From Lachnospiraceae bacterium (GTDB lineage Bacteria; Bacillota; Clostridia; Lachnospirales; Lachnospiraceae), in assembly GCA_015057585.1 (NCBI GenBank), contig SVEF01000001.1, forward strand, positions 421,901-485,900: DNA of 64,000 nucleotides, in the 5' to 3' direction. The notes under the pieces are model-generated. The model was not told where the DNA came from, did not search any database, and saw nothing but the letters and a program-made list of their open reading frames with translations. Positions 37,508 through 46,515 of the stretch are shown here, one piece after another. Made by a program: the position numbers and the translations under genes. Position 1 is the stretch's first letter. Every line of letters begins with the position of its first letter.

Positions 37508-38275
37508 TTATTTCAGTTTAATAAAAACAGCATCATTATCCTTGTTCATCATAATCAGATGTGCCGTATCAATCTCTTCCTTTGCTGAAATCTCAAAAAC
37601 AAGAACCGCCGGTACCGAACTGTTTGCCGGCACTTCAATCGGCATGTATTGCAAATCGTTTTCCAGCATTGAAATACTGAGCCTGGAAACCGTACCGAGA
37701 TTGATATCCACCGAACACTCTAATTTTTGTTTGGAAGCATCAAAAACCTTTGATTCTCCCGTAGTATTAGTCAGCATAAAATGTAACACCATATACTGCC
37801 TTCCATCTTTTGCTGCCAGGTAAAAGTATTCATTCCGCACCACTTCCTGCACGGTTTCATAGGATTCATAGGAGACCTTAAACCCCTCTACGCCCACGAC
37901 TTGGGTTAACTGCAGGTTGGATTCCTCTGAGCCCCCAAAAAGTGGAGTCAAAGTCGGCGAAACTGCTGTCTGTGTCGGCACCGGAGTTGGTGTCCCCTCC
38001 TCTGCCGGTGCATTGGTTGGCGCAGGGTTTTTCCCTTGTTCCTCCGCACTATCTGTCGGAAACGGTGTCGGTGTCACATTCTCCTCATTCCAAAGGTTTA
38101 CCTCTTCTTTCTCCAATAACGGAGAACGGTAATTTTTATCGTATTTTAATAACATTCCCGCAGCATACTCGGCTACCATGTCCATTTCCGCATCTGTTAA
38201 CGGTGGTGTCTCCAGACACCCCCCGAGTAATGTACATAATAACAGAATCACCGCAAGACCCACTATTCTTTTCAA
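37508..38275 (-). CDS. Lipoprotein with DUF4352-like domain
   Basis: The signal peptide ends in the lipobox LLGGC, so the protein should be lipid-anchored on the outer face. A Pro/Thr-rich linker (about residues 75-115) leads to a beta-rich C-terminal domain with VLHFMLTNTTGESKVFDAS, which resembles DUF4352-type immunoglobulin-like domains. The start is a TTG with AGGAGG 9 bases upstream, and no better start is available. It lies after the sensor kinase gene and has its own promoter. Its function is not known. Confidence 0.8.
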   Translation of the reverse strand: MKRIVGLAVILLLCTLLGGCLETPPLTDAEMDMVAEYAAGMLLKYDKNYRSPLLEKEEVNLWNEENVTPTPFPTDSAEEQGKNPAPTNAPAEEGTPTPVPTQTAVSPTLTPLFGGSEESNLQLTQVVGVEGFKVSYESYETVQEVVRNEYFYLAAKDGRQYMVLHFMLTNTTGESKVFDASKQKLECSVDINLGTVSRLSISMLENDLQYMPIEVPANSSVPAVLVFEISAKEEIDTAHLIMMNKDNDAVFIKLK

Positions 38276-38329
38276 GAGAGTATCCTCCTAAAGTTTCTTC
38301 TCTACGTTATATCGGACTATTCCAAACAT

Positions 38330-38358
38330 ATTGTAACACTTATCTGAATTTTCGGCAA
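38330..38358 (-). promoter_or_regulatory. Candidate promoter of the DUF4352-like lipoprotein gene
   Basis: A -35 of TTGCCG (38353-38358) and a -10 of TACAAT (38330-38335) are spaced 17 bases apart, in the 100-base gap after the kinase gene. Confidence 0.5.
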
Positions 38359-38375
38359 TATTTCTTCGAAAAAGA

Positions 38376-39929
38376 TTATTTTTTTCTGCGGTCTACCTCT
38401 GCATCCAGTTCAATCCAGAATTCTACACCATTACTGTGATTAATAACTCCATACGGTTTGTTATGAGCTTCCATGATCGCCTTTACAATCGACAGACCGA
38501 TTCCGCTACCGCCGTATTCTCTCGTTCTTGCCTTGTCCACTTTATAAAATTTCATCCAAATCTTCTCCAGTTCCTCTTCCGGAATCGGAATACCGGAATT
38601 AAAAACGGAAATCCGAACTGCACTCTCCAGTTTTGTCACTTTCACTTCAACTACTTTTTCATTCGCCGCATAGTGAATTGCGTTCGTCAGATAATTGGTC
38701 AAAACTTCTTCGATCATATATTCATCCGCCCACACATCAACCGAAATCCTGTCATCAAATATCATCTGTATTTCGTTTTGTTTCATTAAGATTTCCGAAG
38801 AATCCAAAAGAGAACGAATCAGTTCCACTACATTAAATCTGCCAAATTCCACCATCTGCGTTCCGAATTCCAGCTGATTTAAGGTCAACAGTTTTTGAAC
38901 CAGTTTATTCATCTTATACGCTTCATCAATAATTACATCACAATAAAATTCACGACTCTGCTCATCCTCTGAGATGTTGTCCTTTAACCCTTCCGCATAC
39001 CCCTGAATTAAAGCAATCGGGGTTTTTAACTCATGCGTTACATTCGATAGAAATTCCTTCCGCATTTCATCCATCCGGACTTTCTGTTCAATGTCTGTCT
39101 GCAACTGGTTATTAGCACTCTTTAAATCCGAAATTGTCTCCTCCAGTTTTTCCGACAACAAATTAATACTACGTCCGAGTTCGCCGATTTCATCGTTTGA
39201 AGTCACTTCATATTTTACATCAAAATCCAGCCTGCTCATCCGTTTTGCAATCCCGGACAACTGTTCTACCGGTCTTACAAACGAACGGGTCGCAAAAAAC
39301 AAAAGCACCGAAATAATCAGCGCAACAAAAACACCTGCATAGGCCAAAAACGTGTTTGCGATATCCACGTTTTCCTGCAGACTTTCCATATTCGTTCTTA
39401 TCAGGATAAAATTACCGTGTTCGGTATCCGACTGAAACAGTTCCAGAAAATTGGAACTGATTCTTTTATCATAGACAAAATAGATATCATATAAGCCGTC
39501 TATCGATTTAATCTTTTCCGTGGAATTTAACGATGGCTTATTTCCCGGAAAAATATATCCAGCCAAACGGTCCATGAACTGGATATAGTTCTGGTCATTA
39601 AATGTTGTTTTATAATATACTGCCTTCCAATTGTGCATTAAAAACACGGTCAAATCATTTCTTGTCATGAGAATCTCTAACTTTAATAATGCTTCATCGG
39701 AAAAACTTAAAATTTTCTCTCCCTGTTCATTTTCTTCTGTCACAGCTTCTGTTTTTGCCGCATCCATCACTTCGGCAATCACCTGATATGCCTCGTCAAG
39801 CGTCTCCATTTTGCTGTACATATAATATTTTTCCAAAAGAGTCTTATTGAGTACCCACGTAATCGCAATCGTTCCGAATACCGCGATCAGCATCAACAAA
39901 ACCATCTTATATCTCCAGGATATTTTCAT
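38376..39929 (-). CDS. HAMP-domain sensor histidine kinase
   Basis: Two membrane helices (about residues 6-26 and 195-215) flank an outer sensor domain of about 165 residues. A HAMP linker (SFVRPVEQLSGIAKRMSRLD) follows, then the HisKA box with the phospho-acceptor His in NVTHELKTPIALIQGYAEGL, and an ATPase domain with the N box YLTNAIHYA and GGSGIGLSIVKAIME. The protein has 517 residues. The response regulator gene ends 27 bases upstream, so the two form a pair. The signal is not known. Confidence 0.93.
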   Translation of the reverse strand: MKISWRYKMVLLMLIAVFGTIAITWVLNKTLLEKYYMYSKMETLDEAYQVIAEVMDAAKTEAVTEENEQGEKILSFSDEALLKLEILMTRNDLTVFLMHNWKAVYYKTTFNDQNYIQFMDRLAGYIFPGNKPSLNSTEKIKSIDGLYDIYFVYDKRISSNFLELFQSDTEHGNFILIRTNMESLQENVDIANTFLAYAGVFVALIISVLLFFATRSFVRPVEQLSGIAKRMSRLDFDVKYEVTSNDEIGELGRSINLLSEKLEETISDLKSANNQLQTDIEQKVRMDEMRKEFLSNVTHELKTPIALIQGYAEGLKDNISEDEQSREFYCDVIIDEAYKMNKLVQKLLTLNQLEFGTQMVEFGRFNVVELIRSLLDSSEILMKQNEIQMIFDDRISVDVWADEYMIEEVLTNYLTNAIHYAANEKVVEVKVTKLESAVRISVFNSGIPIPEEELEKIWMKFYKVDKARTREYGGSGIGLSIVKAIMEAHNKPYGVINHSNGVEFWIELDAEVDRRKK

Positions 39930-39955
39930 CCTACCGTCCCTCTGCCTTTCCGAAA

Positions 39956-40627
39956 CTATAATTCAAATTTGTATCCGAGTCCCCAAATTGTTTTAATATA
40001 GTCACCCTTTTCTCCCATCTTACTGCGAAGTTTCTTTACATGTGTGTCGATCGTTCTGGCATCTCCGAAATAATCATAATTCCAAACGTTATTCAGTATC
40101 TTTTCCCTGGATAAAGCCACACCCTTATTCGTTACAAAAAACTCCAAAAGTTCAAACTCTTTTACACTTAAATCAATCGCCTGTCCGTCAATTTTCACAG
40201 AATGTGCCGCCCGGTCAATGATAATTCCACCCACTTCCACGGCTTCGTCCGCAACAGCATAAGCCCTTCGCAAAATCGCCTCTACTCTTGCGACAAGAAT
40301 CTTTGGGGAAAATGGTTTGGATATATATTCGTCCACTCCGAGCTCAAATCCAAGCAATTCGTCCCGTTCATCACTCTTTGCCGTCAGCATAATAATCGGT
40401 ACCTTGGAGTACTGTCTGATTTCCTTACATACCTGCCATCCGTCCATCTTTGGCATCATGACATCCAAAATAATCAAAGCTATGTTCTTTTCCGAAAAGA
40501 AGATATCCACGGCTTCCTCACCGTTTTCCGCTTCCAGAACGCCATACCCCTGTTTTCCCAAAAAATCATGTACCAGTTTACGCATACGGCTTTCATCATC
40601 CACTACAAGAATCTTTATCTGTTCCAT
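39956..40627 (-). CDS. OmpR/PhoB-family response regulator
   Basis: The receiver domain (1-120) has ILVVDDESRMRK and the phospho-acceptor Asp in LIILDVMMPKMDG. The C-terminal winged-helix DNA-binding domain (about 130-223) ends in TIWGLGYKFEL. The ATG at 40627 follows AAAGAGG by 9 bases; a longer frame to 40675 has a poorer context. The gene gives 223 residues and precedes its partner kinase. A 10-base direct repeat lies in its upstream region. Confidence 0.93.
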   Translation of the reverse strand: MEQIKILVVDDESRMRKLVHDFLGKQGYGVLEAENGEEAVDIFFSEKNIALIILDVMMPKMDGWQVCKEIRQYSKVPIIMLTAKSDERDELLGFELGVDEYISKPFSPKILVARVEAILRRAYAVADEAVEVGGIIIDRAAHSVKIDGQAIDLSVKEFELLEFFVTNKGVALSREKILNNVWNYDYFGDARTIDTHVKKLRSKMGEKGDYIKTIWGLGYKFEL

Positions 40628-40710
40628 CTTATTAACCTCTTTCCTCATATTCTGCACAAAAATTTTCATGCTCACTCTTCATGTTCTGTACTTTTCCTTT
40701 TAAAATAATA

Positions 40711-40750
40711 TGAGTTTATGTTTTTTCTGTGTACAATCTGTGAGTTTATG
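40711..40750 (-). repeat. Ten-base direct repeat upstream of the response regulator
   Basis: CATAAACTCA occurs at 40741-40750 and 40711-40720 on the minus strand, exactly 30 bases apart start to start, or about three helical turns. The first copy overlaps the stop of the preceding gene. A weak promoter (TTGTAC, then CATATT 18 bases on) lies around the second copy. It could be a binding site for the response regulator. Confidence 0.45.
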
Positions 40751-41372
40751 GTGTATTCTCCGGTTCCGTTTCTTCCTCTTTTAAAAGTTCCGTCTCCCCG
40801 ATGAGTTCTTCCACATCAAATCCCACTTTTTCCAAACGTTCCAGATATTCCCGCAGCCGTTGCTCCCGTTCAGTCAGTTCATCTGCCCAGGACGCATACT
40901 GATTTACAATCCGTTCTTCATAAACAACAGCAAGCGGCGAACGTTTTCCGGTCAGGGTCACCACGAACATTGCAATCACAAGTACGGTAAGAAAGAACGT
41001 CAAAACTTTCAGGATGCGGTTTTGCTTCTGTAAACTTTCAAGCAGAGTCTTCCGGTCACTGTTTTTCCGTTCCTCTGCTCTTTTTTGCATTTTCTGCGCT
41101 TCCGGCAAAAGAGGTACCGACCGGATTTGTTCTTCCGTAAACATCCCTGATTTAACCAGCCTGTTTCTCAATTCCATCAAAAACTCAATACCGATTACTG
41201 TCTCTATGATATTTTTGTCCAAAATACGGTGATAAACCTTCATCACCTGGTCCAAATTATTAAAATTCGTCCTGGCACGGAGATAGTCTACCACCTCAGC
41301 CTCTTTTTCGGCCTGCTTCATCTGCTTTTCGTTGTCAAACGTATGCCCGCGAAATGTGAATTTGTTTTCCAT
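40746..41372 (-). CDS. Coiled-coil membrane protein of unknown function
   Basis: The 208-residue protein has a charged, helical N-terminal part (1-118), one membrane helix (residues 121-141, LKVLTFFLTVLVIAMFVVTL) and a second charged helical tail (150-208) with heptad-like Leu spacing. No family signature was recognised. It starts with ATG after AAAAGGAG and lies alone between a terminator and the two-component pair. Confidence 0.75.
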   Translation of the reverse strand: MENKFTFRGHTFDNEKQMKQAEKEAEVVDYLRARTNFNNLDQVMKVYHRILDKNIIETVIGIEFLMELRNRLVKSGMFTEEQIRSVPLLPEAQKMQKRAEERKNSDRKTLLESLQKQNRILKVLTFFLTVLVIAMFVVTLTGKRSPLAVVYEERIVNQYASWADELTEREQRLREYLERLEKVGFDVEELIGETELLKEEETEPENTP

Positions 41373-41425
41373 AAGACAAACTCCTTTTCCTATGTGATGT
41401 TTCCATATATCATATAGTGTAACAC

Positions 41426-41453
41426 AAAAGGCGAGACCTTTTCAAGTCTCGCC
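41426..41453 (-). terminator. Rho-independent terminator of the GH26-like gene
   Basis: An 8-bp stem, GGCGAGAC with its complement, encloses an 8-base loop (41430-41453) and is followed on the minus strand by TTTTGTGT. It lies 17 bases after the stop at 41470. The loop TTGAAA could double as the -35 of the next gene, 18 bases before TACACT. Confidence 0.8.
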
Positions 41454-41469
41454 CTTCTCCCTCATTTTC

Positions 41470-42225
41470 TTAATGAAATGCCGGTAACTCATCCAGTGTA
41501 ATAAAATATTCACTATTATAAATATCTTTTAAGGAAGCAATTGTGTTATTTGACTCTTTTGTTATGTAATCCGTATGCCATACCATGAAGAACAGCCAAT
41601 CGGTATCTCCCGCTTTCAGTTGCTTTTCTGTAGGAATCGTTCCGCATTCGTGAAATACAAGCGGCATCCCTGCCGGAGCCAGTTTCTCACATTCTTCAAA
41701 CAAATTGTCATTTGCCCCCGGAGTATAACTGTCCGCACCAACCAAATCCACATAAGAATCTCCCGGATACCAGGCTGCCATATCTCCGCCGTTTCCGGAA
41801 TAGCCAAATACCCAAATCAGGTTATCAAGTCCCCAGTAATCCGTATAACGGCTGTACATTAACTGCCACAGTTTCGCAAAGTTTTCAGCTCCGCCTTTGC
41901 TCCACCAGAACCAGCCACCGTCCAATTCATGAAACGGACGCCATAACACAGGAACACCTGCATCCTCTAACTGCTGCAAATACGGTACGGCTCTGTCCAT
42001 TCCGTCCAAAATTGCCTGCTGACGGGCAATCTTTTCCTCTTCCGATATAGAATTCCGAATTGCCGGTGCTTCCTGCGGAACCCACACAGCCGGAATCGCG
42101 GTCGGCTTTGGTGTTGAGGTATTCGTCGGTGTAGGATTACCTGTCTGGTTGCCCTGCCCCGGTTCCTGGCAGGCAGACATTCCTATCAATATCGTAAAAC
42201 ATAAAAACAAAAGTGTTTTTCTCAT
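41470..42225 (-). CDS. GH26 mannanase-like lipoprotein lacking the N-terminal half of the barrel
   Basis: The ATG at 42225 has GGGAGGA at good spacing. The signal peptide ends in the lipobox IGMSAC, followed by a Thr/Pro linker. The rest matches the second half of a GH26 beta-mannanase: helix LQQLEDAGVPVLWRPFHE with the acid/base Glu, GGWFWWSKGG, IWVFGYSG, DLVGADSY, the nucleophile Glu in LVFHECG, and FFMVWHTDYI. About 130 residues that normally form strands 1-3 of the barrel are missing between linker and helix. The gene has its own promoter and terminator. Activity is doubtful. Confidence 0.82.
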   Translation of the reverse strand: MRKTLLFLCFTILIGMSACQEPGQGNQTGNPTPTNTSTPKPTAIPAVWVPQEAPAIRNSISEEEKIARQQAILDGMDRAVPYLQQLEDAGVPVLWRPFHELDGGWFWWSKGGAENFAKLWQLMYSRYTDYWGLDNLIWVFGYSGNGGDMAAWYPGDSYVDLVGADSYTPGANDNLFEECEKLAPAGMPLVFHECGTIPTEKQLKAGDTDWLFFMVWHTDYITKESNNTIASLKDIYNSEYFITLDELPAFH

Positions 42226-42258
42226 AATATTCCTCCCAATACATTGCTTATCTAAATT

Positions 42259-42287
42259 ATTATAATTGTTTTTCTCCCATTTCGCAA
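42259..42287 (-). promoter_or_regulatory. Candidate promoter of the GH26-like gene
   Basis: A -35 of TTGCGA (42282-42287) and a -10 of TATAAT (42259-42264) are spaced 17 bases apart, just upstream of the ribosome binding site. This supports the ATG at 42225 rather than one at 42321. Confidence 0.5.
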
Positions 42288-42397
42288 TCAACAAAACTCC
42301 TGTCCACTTCATACTTCTCATTTTATAACAATTTACTATAAAAGCAATGTATTACGAACCATTTACATCCATGTTATAACTAATATTAATTATTTTA

Positions 42398-42426
42398 GGG
42401 CGGAGTCTTTTTTAAGACAACCGCCC
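42398..42426 (-). terminator. Terminator closing the glycan locus
   Basis: The outer stem GGGCGG/CCGCCC and an inner TCTT/AAGA stem form a hairpin 10 bases after the phosphoesterase gene stop; TAAAATAATT follows on the minus strand. It marks the 3' end of the long sugar locus. Confidence 0.75.
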
Positions 42427-42436
42427 TCATTCTTAG

Positions 42437-44437
42437 TTATTTTTCCTGCTCATACAGATTTCTGACCTGCTTTGGAGTAACTGCATAAGAGTATACCCTT
42501 GCATGGGAAATCTGTCCGTCAAACATTCCCTCTGCTCCGCCGTCTCCGGTAACATCAGCGCCCACACGGTACGCATGTGCTGCCGCCTGCACCGGATAAG
42601 AAATCATACCTGCTCCGATTACTGAGTTTACCGCTTCACCATTCAGATAAAGTATCAATTCACGTCCGTTAAAACTTGCTACCGCATGATAATACTTTCC
42701 GGTTTCAATCGGTGCGGAAACAATCTGGTAGGATCCGTTTACAGAACACCAGAATTCCAGTTTTTTTGCCGAAGCATTGATTTCAAACCCATAACCGCCC
42801 TGCTGCATACACGCAAACGGGTCGGAGAAAGAAGCCGGGAAGCTGTCTAAAACAAATCCAAGCTCCATACTCATTTCCCTGGAAACACTCTCCATTTCCT
42901 CTACGCCATACCGGATTGCAAGGCTTGTACTTGTTCCGTCGAAATCAGCCACATGACGTCCTGCCGTCTCACTGTAAAGAATCTTTGCACCATGATTCTC
43001 TACCGTCTTCTTTTTCGAACTGACATCAGTAACACCGGAAGCCTCCACCTTGATATCAAGGACATCCGCTGTTGGAATTTCTTCTCCCGGATTTGATGAC
43101 TCCGGCATCTCACCTGTCGTCGTAAAGTCTGCACTCAACGGCACTTCACATTCCTTCCCCCAGGAATCAATCGCGGTTACCTTCACTGTATAATTAGAAC
43201 CTTCCAAAAGTCCCGTAAACTCCTGCGTCAACGTCTCAGGTGTATTTAAGAAATAAAACTCTGACCATATGGATGCTGACATATCCTTTACACCATTCCG
43301 GTAAAAATCAAAACGGTAACTGTGCAAGCACTCTCCATCCGTCGCCTGCGGAATCGTCAGTGTTACATTGGTATCTCCCACAGTATCTACGGTAACTTTT
43401 GCACCCTCTGCAAATACCGGTAAATCAGCTGCATTTCTCCGCTCTTCCGTATAAACAAAAGTGGAAGGATCTGACGGGGTTTCAATCACATACTCCATCG
43501 GGAAAAACTTCTTGGTCAGAACATCATATGCTTTGATGCTTACCGAATGATCCGCATGTACTTCAACAATATAATACTGACATGCCTGGTCAGCATTTGG
43601 AGGAATTGTACCGTAAACCATTCCCGGTTCCAGTTCATAATAAGCAAGTGTACCACATCCAAGCGCAGTAAATGCTCCCTGCCAGATAGAACGAGGATCG
43701 TTAATCGGATAATGGGAATGACCCGAAAAATCAATCACCTGCGGATACTGTTTAAATACGCTTCTTAACTGAGGACTTCCCCAAAGATCCGAACCATATA
43801 CCGTATCAATTACCGGATAATGATTTTGCACAAAAATCGGCTTTGTCGGGTCATCGGCAGCCGCCTTTGCAAGTTCTTCCTTTAACCATTGCATACTTGG
43901 GCCGTAGTTAGAATAATCCGACAGGGAAAGATTAATGAAATGATATCCATTAATAATCTCATGTGTATTCTTATCCCGTTCCAACACTCTTTCCCATCGT
44001 TCTATTACGTGATCTCCGGACTCGACAAAATACTCATGATTTCCCATAATCAGTAAAGATTTTGTTCCTTTTTTCACATAAGAATCCAGAGCTTTTTTAA
44101 ACGCCTTTAATTCATTTTCATAGCCGTAATTCGTCATATCGCCAGCCACAAGTACCGCATCCAATTTCTGATACCTCTGGCTTTCGGCATACTCATATGC
44201 CGTAATCATTGCCTGTCCAAACCGGTAATAATCCGTATCACCAACGGAACCGATATGTACATCGCTCATTGCCACGAACCGGAGAACAACTTCTTTTCCT
44301 TCCGGTACCTGTTCCGGGTTTTCCATATTCCCTCCTGTCTGAGTTCCCCGCTCACCACAGCCAATGGCCATCAACGAAAAGCAGACTGCCATCATACAGA
44401 ACCCTTTTATTCTTTTTAAAAGTGCACGCTTCCGCAT
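42437..44437 (-). CDS. Calcineurin-type phosphoesterase with FN3-like and LamG-like domains
   Basis: A 666-residue lipoprotein (lipobox LMAIGC). The N-terminal metallophosphoesterase domain (about 45-350) has all five metal motifs: AMSDVHIG, AGDMTNYG, MGNHEYF, QNHYP and SGHSHYP. A fibronectin III-like domain (about 355-450) and a C-terminal LamG/concanavalin-like domain (about 470-665) follow, the latter likely to bind a glycan. It is the last gene of the sugar locus. It could remove phosphate from a surface polymer or from the imported glycan; the substrate is unknown. Confidence 0.85.
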   Translation of the reverse strand: MRKRALLKRIKGFCMMAVCFSLMAIGCGERGTQTGGNMENPEQVPEGKEVVLRFVAMSDVHIGSVGDTDYYRFGQAMITAYEYAESQRYQKLDAVLVAGDMTNYGYENELKAFKKALDSYVKKGTKSLLIMGNHEYFVESGDHVIERWERVLERDKNTHEIINGYHFINLSLSDYSNYGPSMQWLKEELAKAAADDPTKPIFVQNHYPVIDTVYGSDLWGSPQLRSVFKQYPQVIDFSGHSHYPINDPRSIWQGAFTALGCGTLAYYELEPGMVYGTIPPNADQACQYYIVEVHADHSVSIKAYDVLTKKFFPMEYVIETPSDPSTFVYTEERRNAADLPVFAEGAKVTVDTVGDTNVTLTIPQATDGECLHSYRFDFYRNGVKDMSASIWSEFYFLNTPETLTQEFTGLLEGSNYTVKVTAIDSWGKECEVPLSADFTTTGEMPESSNPGEEIPTADVLDIKVEASGVTDVSSKKKTVENHGAKILYSETAGRHVADFDGTSTSLAIRYGVEEMESVSREMSMELGFVLDSFPASFSDPFACMQQGGYGFEINASAKKLEFWCSVNGSYQIVSAPIETGKYYHAVASFNGRELILYLNGEAVNSVIGAGMISYPVQAAAHAYRVGADVTGDGGAEGMFDGQISHARVYSYAVTPKQVRNLYEQEK

Positions 44438-44470
44438 ATCTCTTCCTCACTTATATTCTAACAAAACTCG

Positions 44471-45511
44471 TTACAGCAAATGGTGTTCCGTAATCCATCC
44501 TGCCAGTTGCCCTGCCATTTTCTCATGGCGCACCAAAGACGGATGGCCAACGGCTCCTTCTCCGTCTTCCGGTTCTGCCGGAGTAAATTCCATATAGTAT
44601 ACCGGATAGCCTTCTGCTCTTACTTTCTGTGCCGCCGTCGCAATCTCCTGATTTAACAGAGAATTCATCGCACCTGCCGTGCAAATCACCGGAACATTTT
44701 TGTATTGCTTGCACAAATAAGTTACAAATGCCTGATACGCCTCGCAAAACGCATTTTTCCGATCCTCATGGTTTCTTGTATAACTGGAATCATTTGTCCC
44801 GAGATTGATGACAATCAGATTACAGTCATCCGAGGCAAAATCGAACTCCTGCGTTTCCCAGCCCATACGACACTGTAAACTATAGTCGGTATGCGGATAC
44901 ACCACCGGAACAAGAACTCCGGTATTCGGCACCTCGACATCCGGGTCCACATAGCTTGAAATAATACCGATTCCGCTCCAGGCAATGAGTGTTGCCTCCG
45001 CCGAAAGTTTCTGTGCCGTCAGGTATGCATACGCCTTTAATGGATTTTCTGTCCCTGTCTTAAAGCCGTCTCCGGCATTTCCTTCGTTGCCGAATCCACA
45101 GGTAATGGAATCCCCGATAAACTGAATCCGTTTTTCTTTTCCTTCCGTTCTCGTTATCTTTGCATCGCTATCCATAAAAAACTTGCGGATAGACACATAG
45201 GCATATTGATTTTCCGACAGTTTCACAAGGCGGATTTTTACATTCTGTTTCCGATCACTTTCCCATAACCGGTATCGGTTCTCTCCTGCCTGCAGTGCAA
45301 AGCGTTTTACCTCTGCATCGTTGACAAAAACACCAACCCACGCCTGAAAATCTTCTCCGCCGCCTTCCGACGCAATGTCAGCTTCCAGACAGTCACCTTC
45401 AAAGAAAAATTCCGCATAAGCAGCAGAATGTGACAGAAACAACGCCCCGTTCTGCCACACTGCTCTTCCGGACACTCTGATATTAAGTTCTTCCGGATAA
45501 TATCCTATCAT
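44471..45511 (-). CDS. CE2-like SGNH/GDSL carbohydrate esterase
   Basis: The architecture matches carbohydrate esterase family 2: an N-terminal beta-sandwich (about 1-120) and a C-terminal SGNH hydrolase. The nucleophile Ser is in FIGDSITCGFGNEG; Gly-Asn oxyanion residues are in IVINLGTNDSS; the His is in VGHPSLVRHEKMA. No signal peptide is seen, so it acts inside the cell, probably removing acetyl groups from an imported sugar. The ATG at 45511 has AAGAGG upstream; a longer frame would overlap the kinase gene. The protein has 346 residues. Confidence 0.85.
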   Translation of the reverse strand: MIGYYPEELNIRVSGRAVWQNGALFLSHSAAYAEFFFEGDCLEADIASEGGGEDFQAWVGVFVNDAEVKRFALQAGENRYRLWESDRKQNVKIRLVKLSENQYAYVSIRKFFMDSDAKITRTEGKEKRIQFIGDSITCGFGNEGNAGDGFKTGTENPLKAYAYLTAQKLSAEATLIAWSGIGIISSYVDPDVEVPNTGVLVPVVYPHTDYSLQCRMGWETQEFDFASDDCNLIVINLGTNDSSYTRNHEDRKNAFCEAYQAFVTYLCKQYKNVPVICTAGAMNSLLNQEIATAAQKVRAEGYPVYYMEFTPAEPEDGEGAVGHPSLVRHEKMAGQLAGWITEHHLL

Positions 45512-45546
45512 GTTGTAAGCCTCTTTTCTTTCATTCACTGAAATTC

Positions 45547-46494
45547 TTATCTTCCATGCTTCATACAATAATATACTGCACCTGCCATACCAGCATCATT
45601 TCCCAGAGTTGCTGCCTCCAGTTTCAGTTTTTTGGCATATTCCGGCATAATCAGACTACGCACCTTTTCGCGTAACGGTGCAATAAACAATTCTTTTTGT
45701 GCACTGACACCGCCTCCGATAAGCACGATTTGCGGATCAAAGATATGGATAATTCCAACAAGTCCGTCTGCCACAAATGAAATCCAGCGGTCCAGAATCC
45801 TGTCCAGACAGGTATCCTTACCTGCCGCCGCAAAAATCGTGCGGCCGTTGATTTTGTTTCCCTCAAACAGTTCAGCCGGAACAGTTCCCTCTTTCACTGC
45901 TTTGGTCACCATCTTTACCAAAGCCGTCGTGGATGCATACTGTTCATAACATCCTCTGTTCCCACAGGAACATTTCCTTCCGTTATTCCGGATAGTGATG
46001 TGTCCGAGTTCTCCCGCACATCCACCGGCGCCCTCCAAGATTTCGGAACGTACAATCACGCCTCCGCCTACTCCGGTTCCCACGGTAATCATAACCGCCT
46101 CCGTAGTTCCTTTGGCGCCACCAATCCACTGTTCTGCCAAAGCCGCACAGTTTGCATCGTTTAACACACTGACAGGAACGTTTAGTACCGACTTAATCTC
46201 TTTACTGATTTCGCAACCGATCCAATTTTTAATATGACCGGCCGTACCGATGACAGTGCCGGAAACGGAATCAATCTGTCCTGTTGCCGACACACCGATT
46301 CCGGCAATCTGTTCTTTCCGGAGTCCATACTCCTTGATAAACCATGCCAGTTTTTCTTTTACCGTCACAATAATCGGCGTATCATATCCATCAAAGGCCA
46401 CATCAAACGCCACTGCGTTTTTCACAATTCCCTCGTCCGTTACCAGACCGAGTTTCACCTGTGTTCCGCCGATATCTATCCCAATATAGTCCAT
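45547..46494 (-). CDS. ROK-family sugar kinase
   Basis: ROK kinases phosphorylate glucose, GlcNAc or ManNAc. The ATP motif GIDIGGTQVKLGLV, the catalytic Asp in VLNDANCAALAEQW and the zinc-binding CSCGNRGCYEQY are present. The upstream GHITI His also binds zinc in this family. The protein has 315 residues. Together with the NanE-type enzyme at the start of the locus, a role as ManNAc kinase is possible, but the sequence does not prove substrate choice. It lies between the DUF4127 and CE2-like genes. Confidence 0.9.
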   Translation of the reverse strand: MDYIGIDIGGTQVKLGLVTDEGIVKNAVAFDVAFDGYDTPIIVTVKEKLAWFIKEYGLRKEQIAGIGVSATGQIDSVSGTVIGTAGHIKNWIGCEISKEIKSVLNVPVSVLNDANCAALAEQWIGGAKGTTEAVMITVGTGVGGGVIVRSEILEGAGGCAGELGHITIRNNGRKCSCGNRGCYEQYASTTALVKMVTKAVKEGTVPAELFEGNKINGRTIFAAAGKDTCLDRILDRWISFVADGLVGIIHIFDPQIVLIGGGVSAQKELFIAPLREKVRSLIMPEYAKKLKLEAATLGNDAGMAGAVYYCMKHGR

Positions 46495-46515
46495 AGTCGG
46501 TCTCCTCTTATTGGT

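Noticed and set aside
42226..42321. Longer N-terminus for the GH26-like protein starting at 42321
   Set aside because: It would place a promoter and an ideal ribosome binding site inside the gene and the signal peptide in the middle of the protein.
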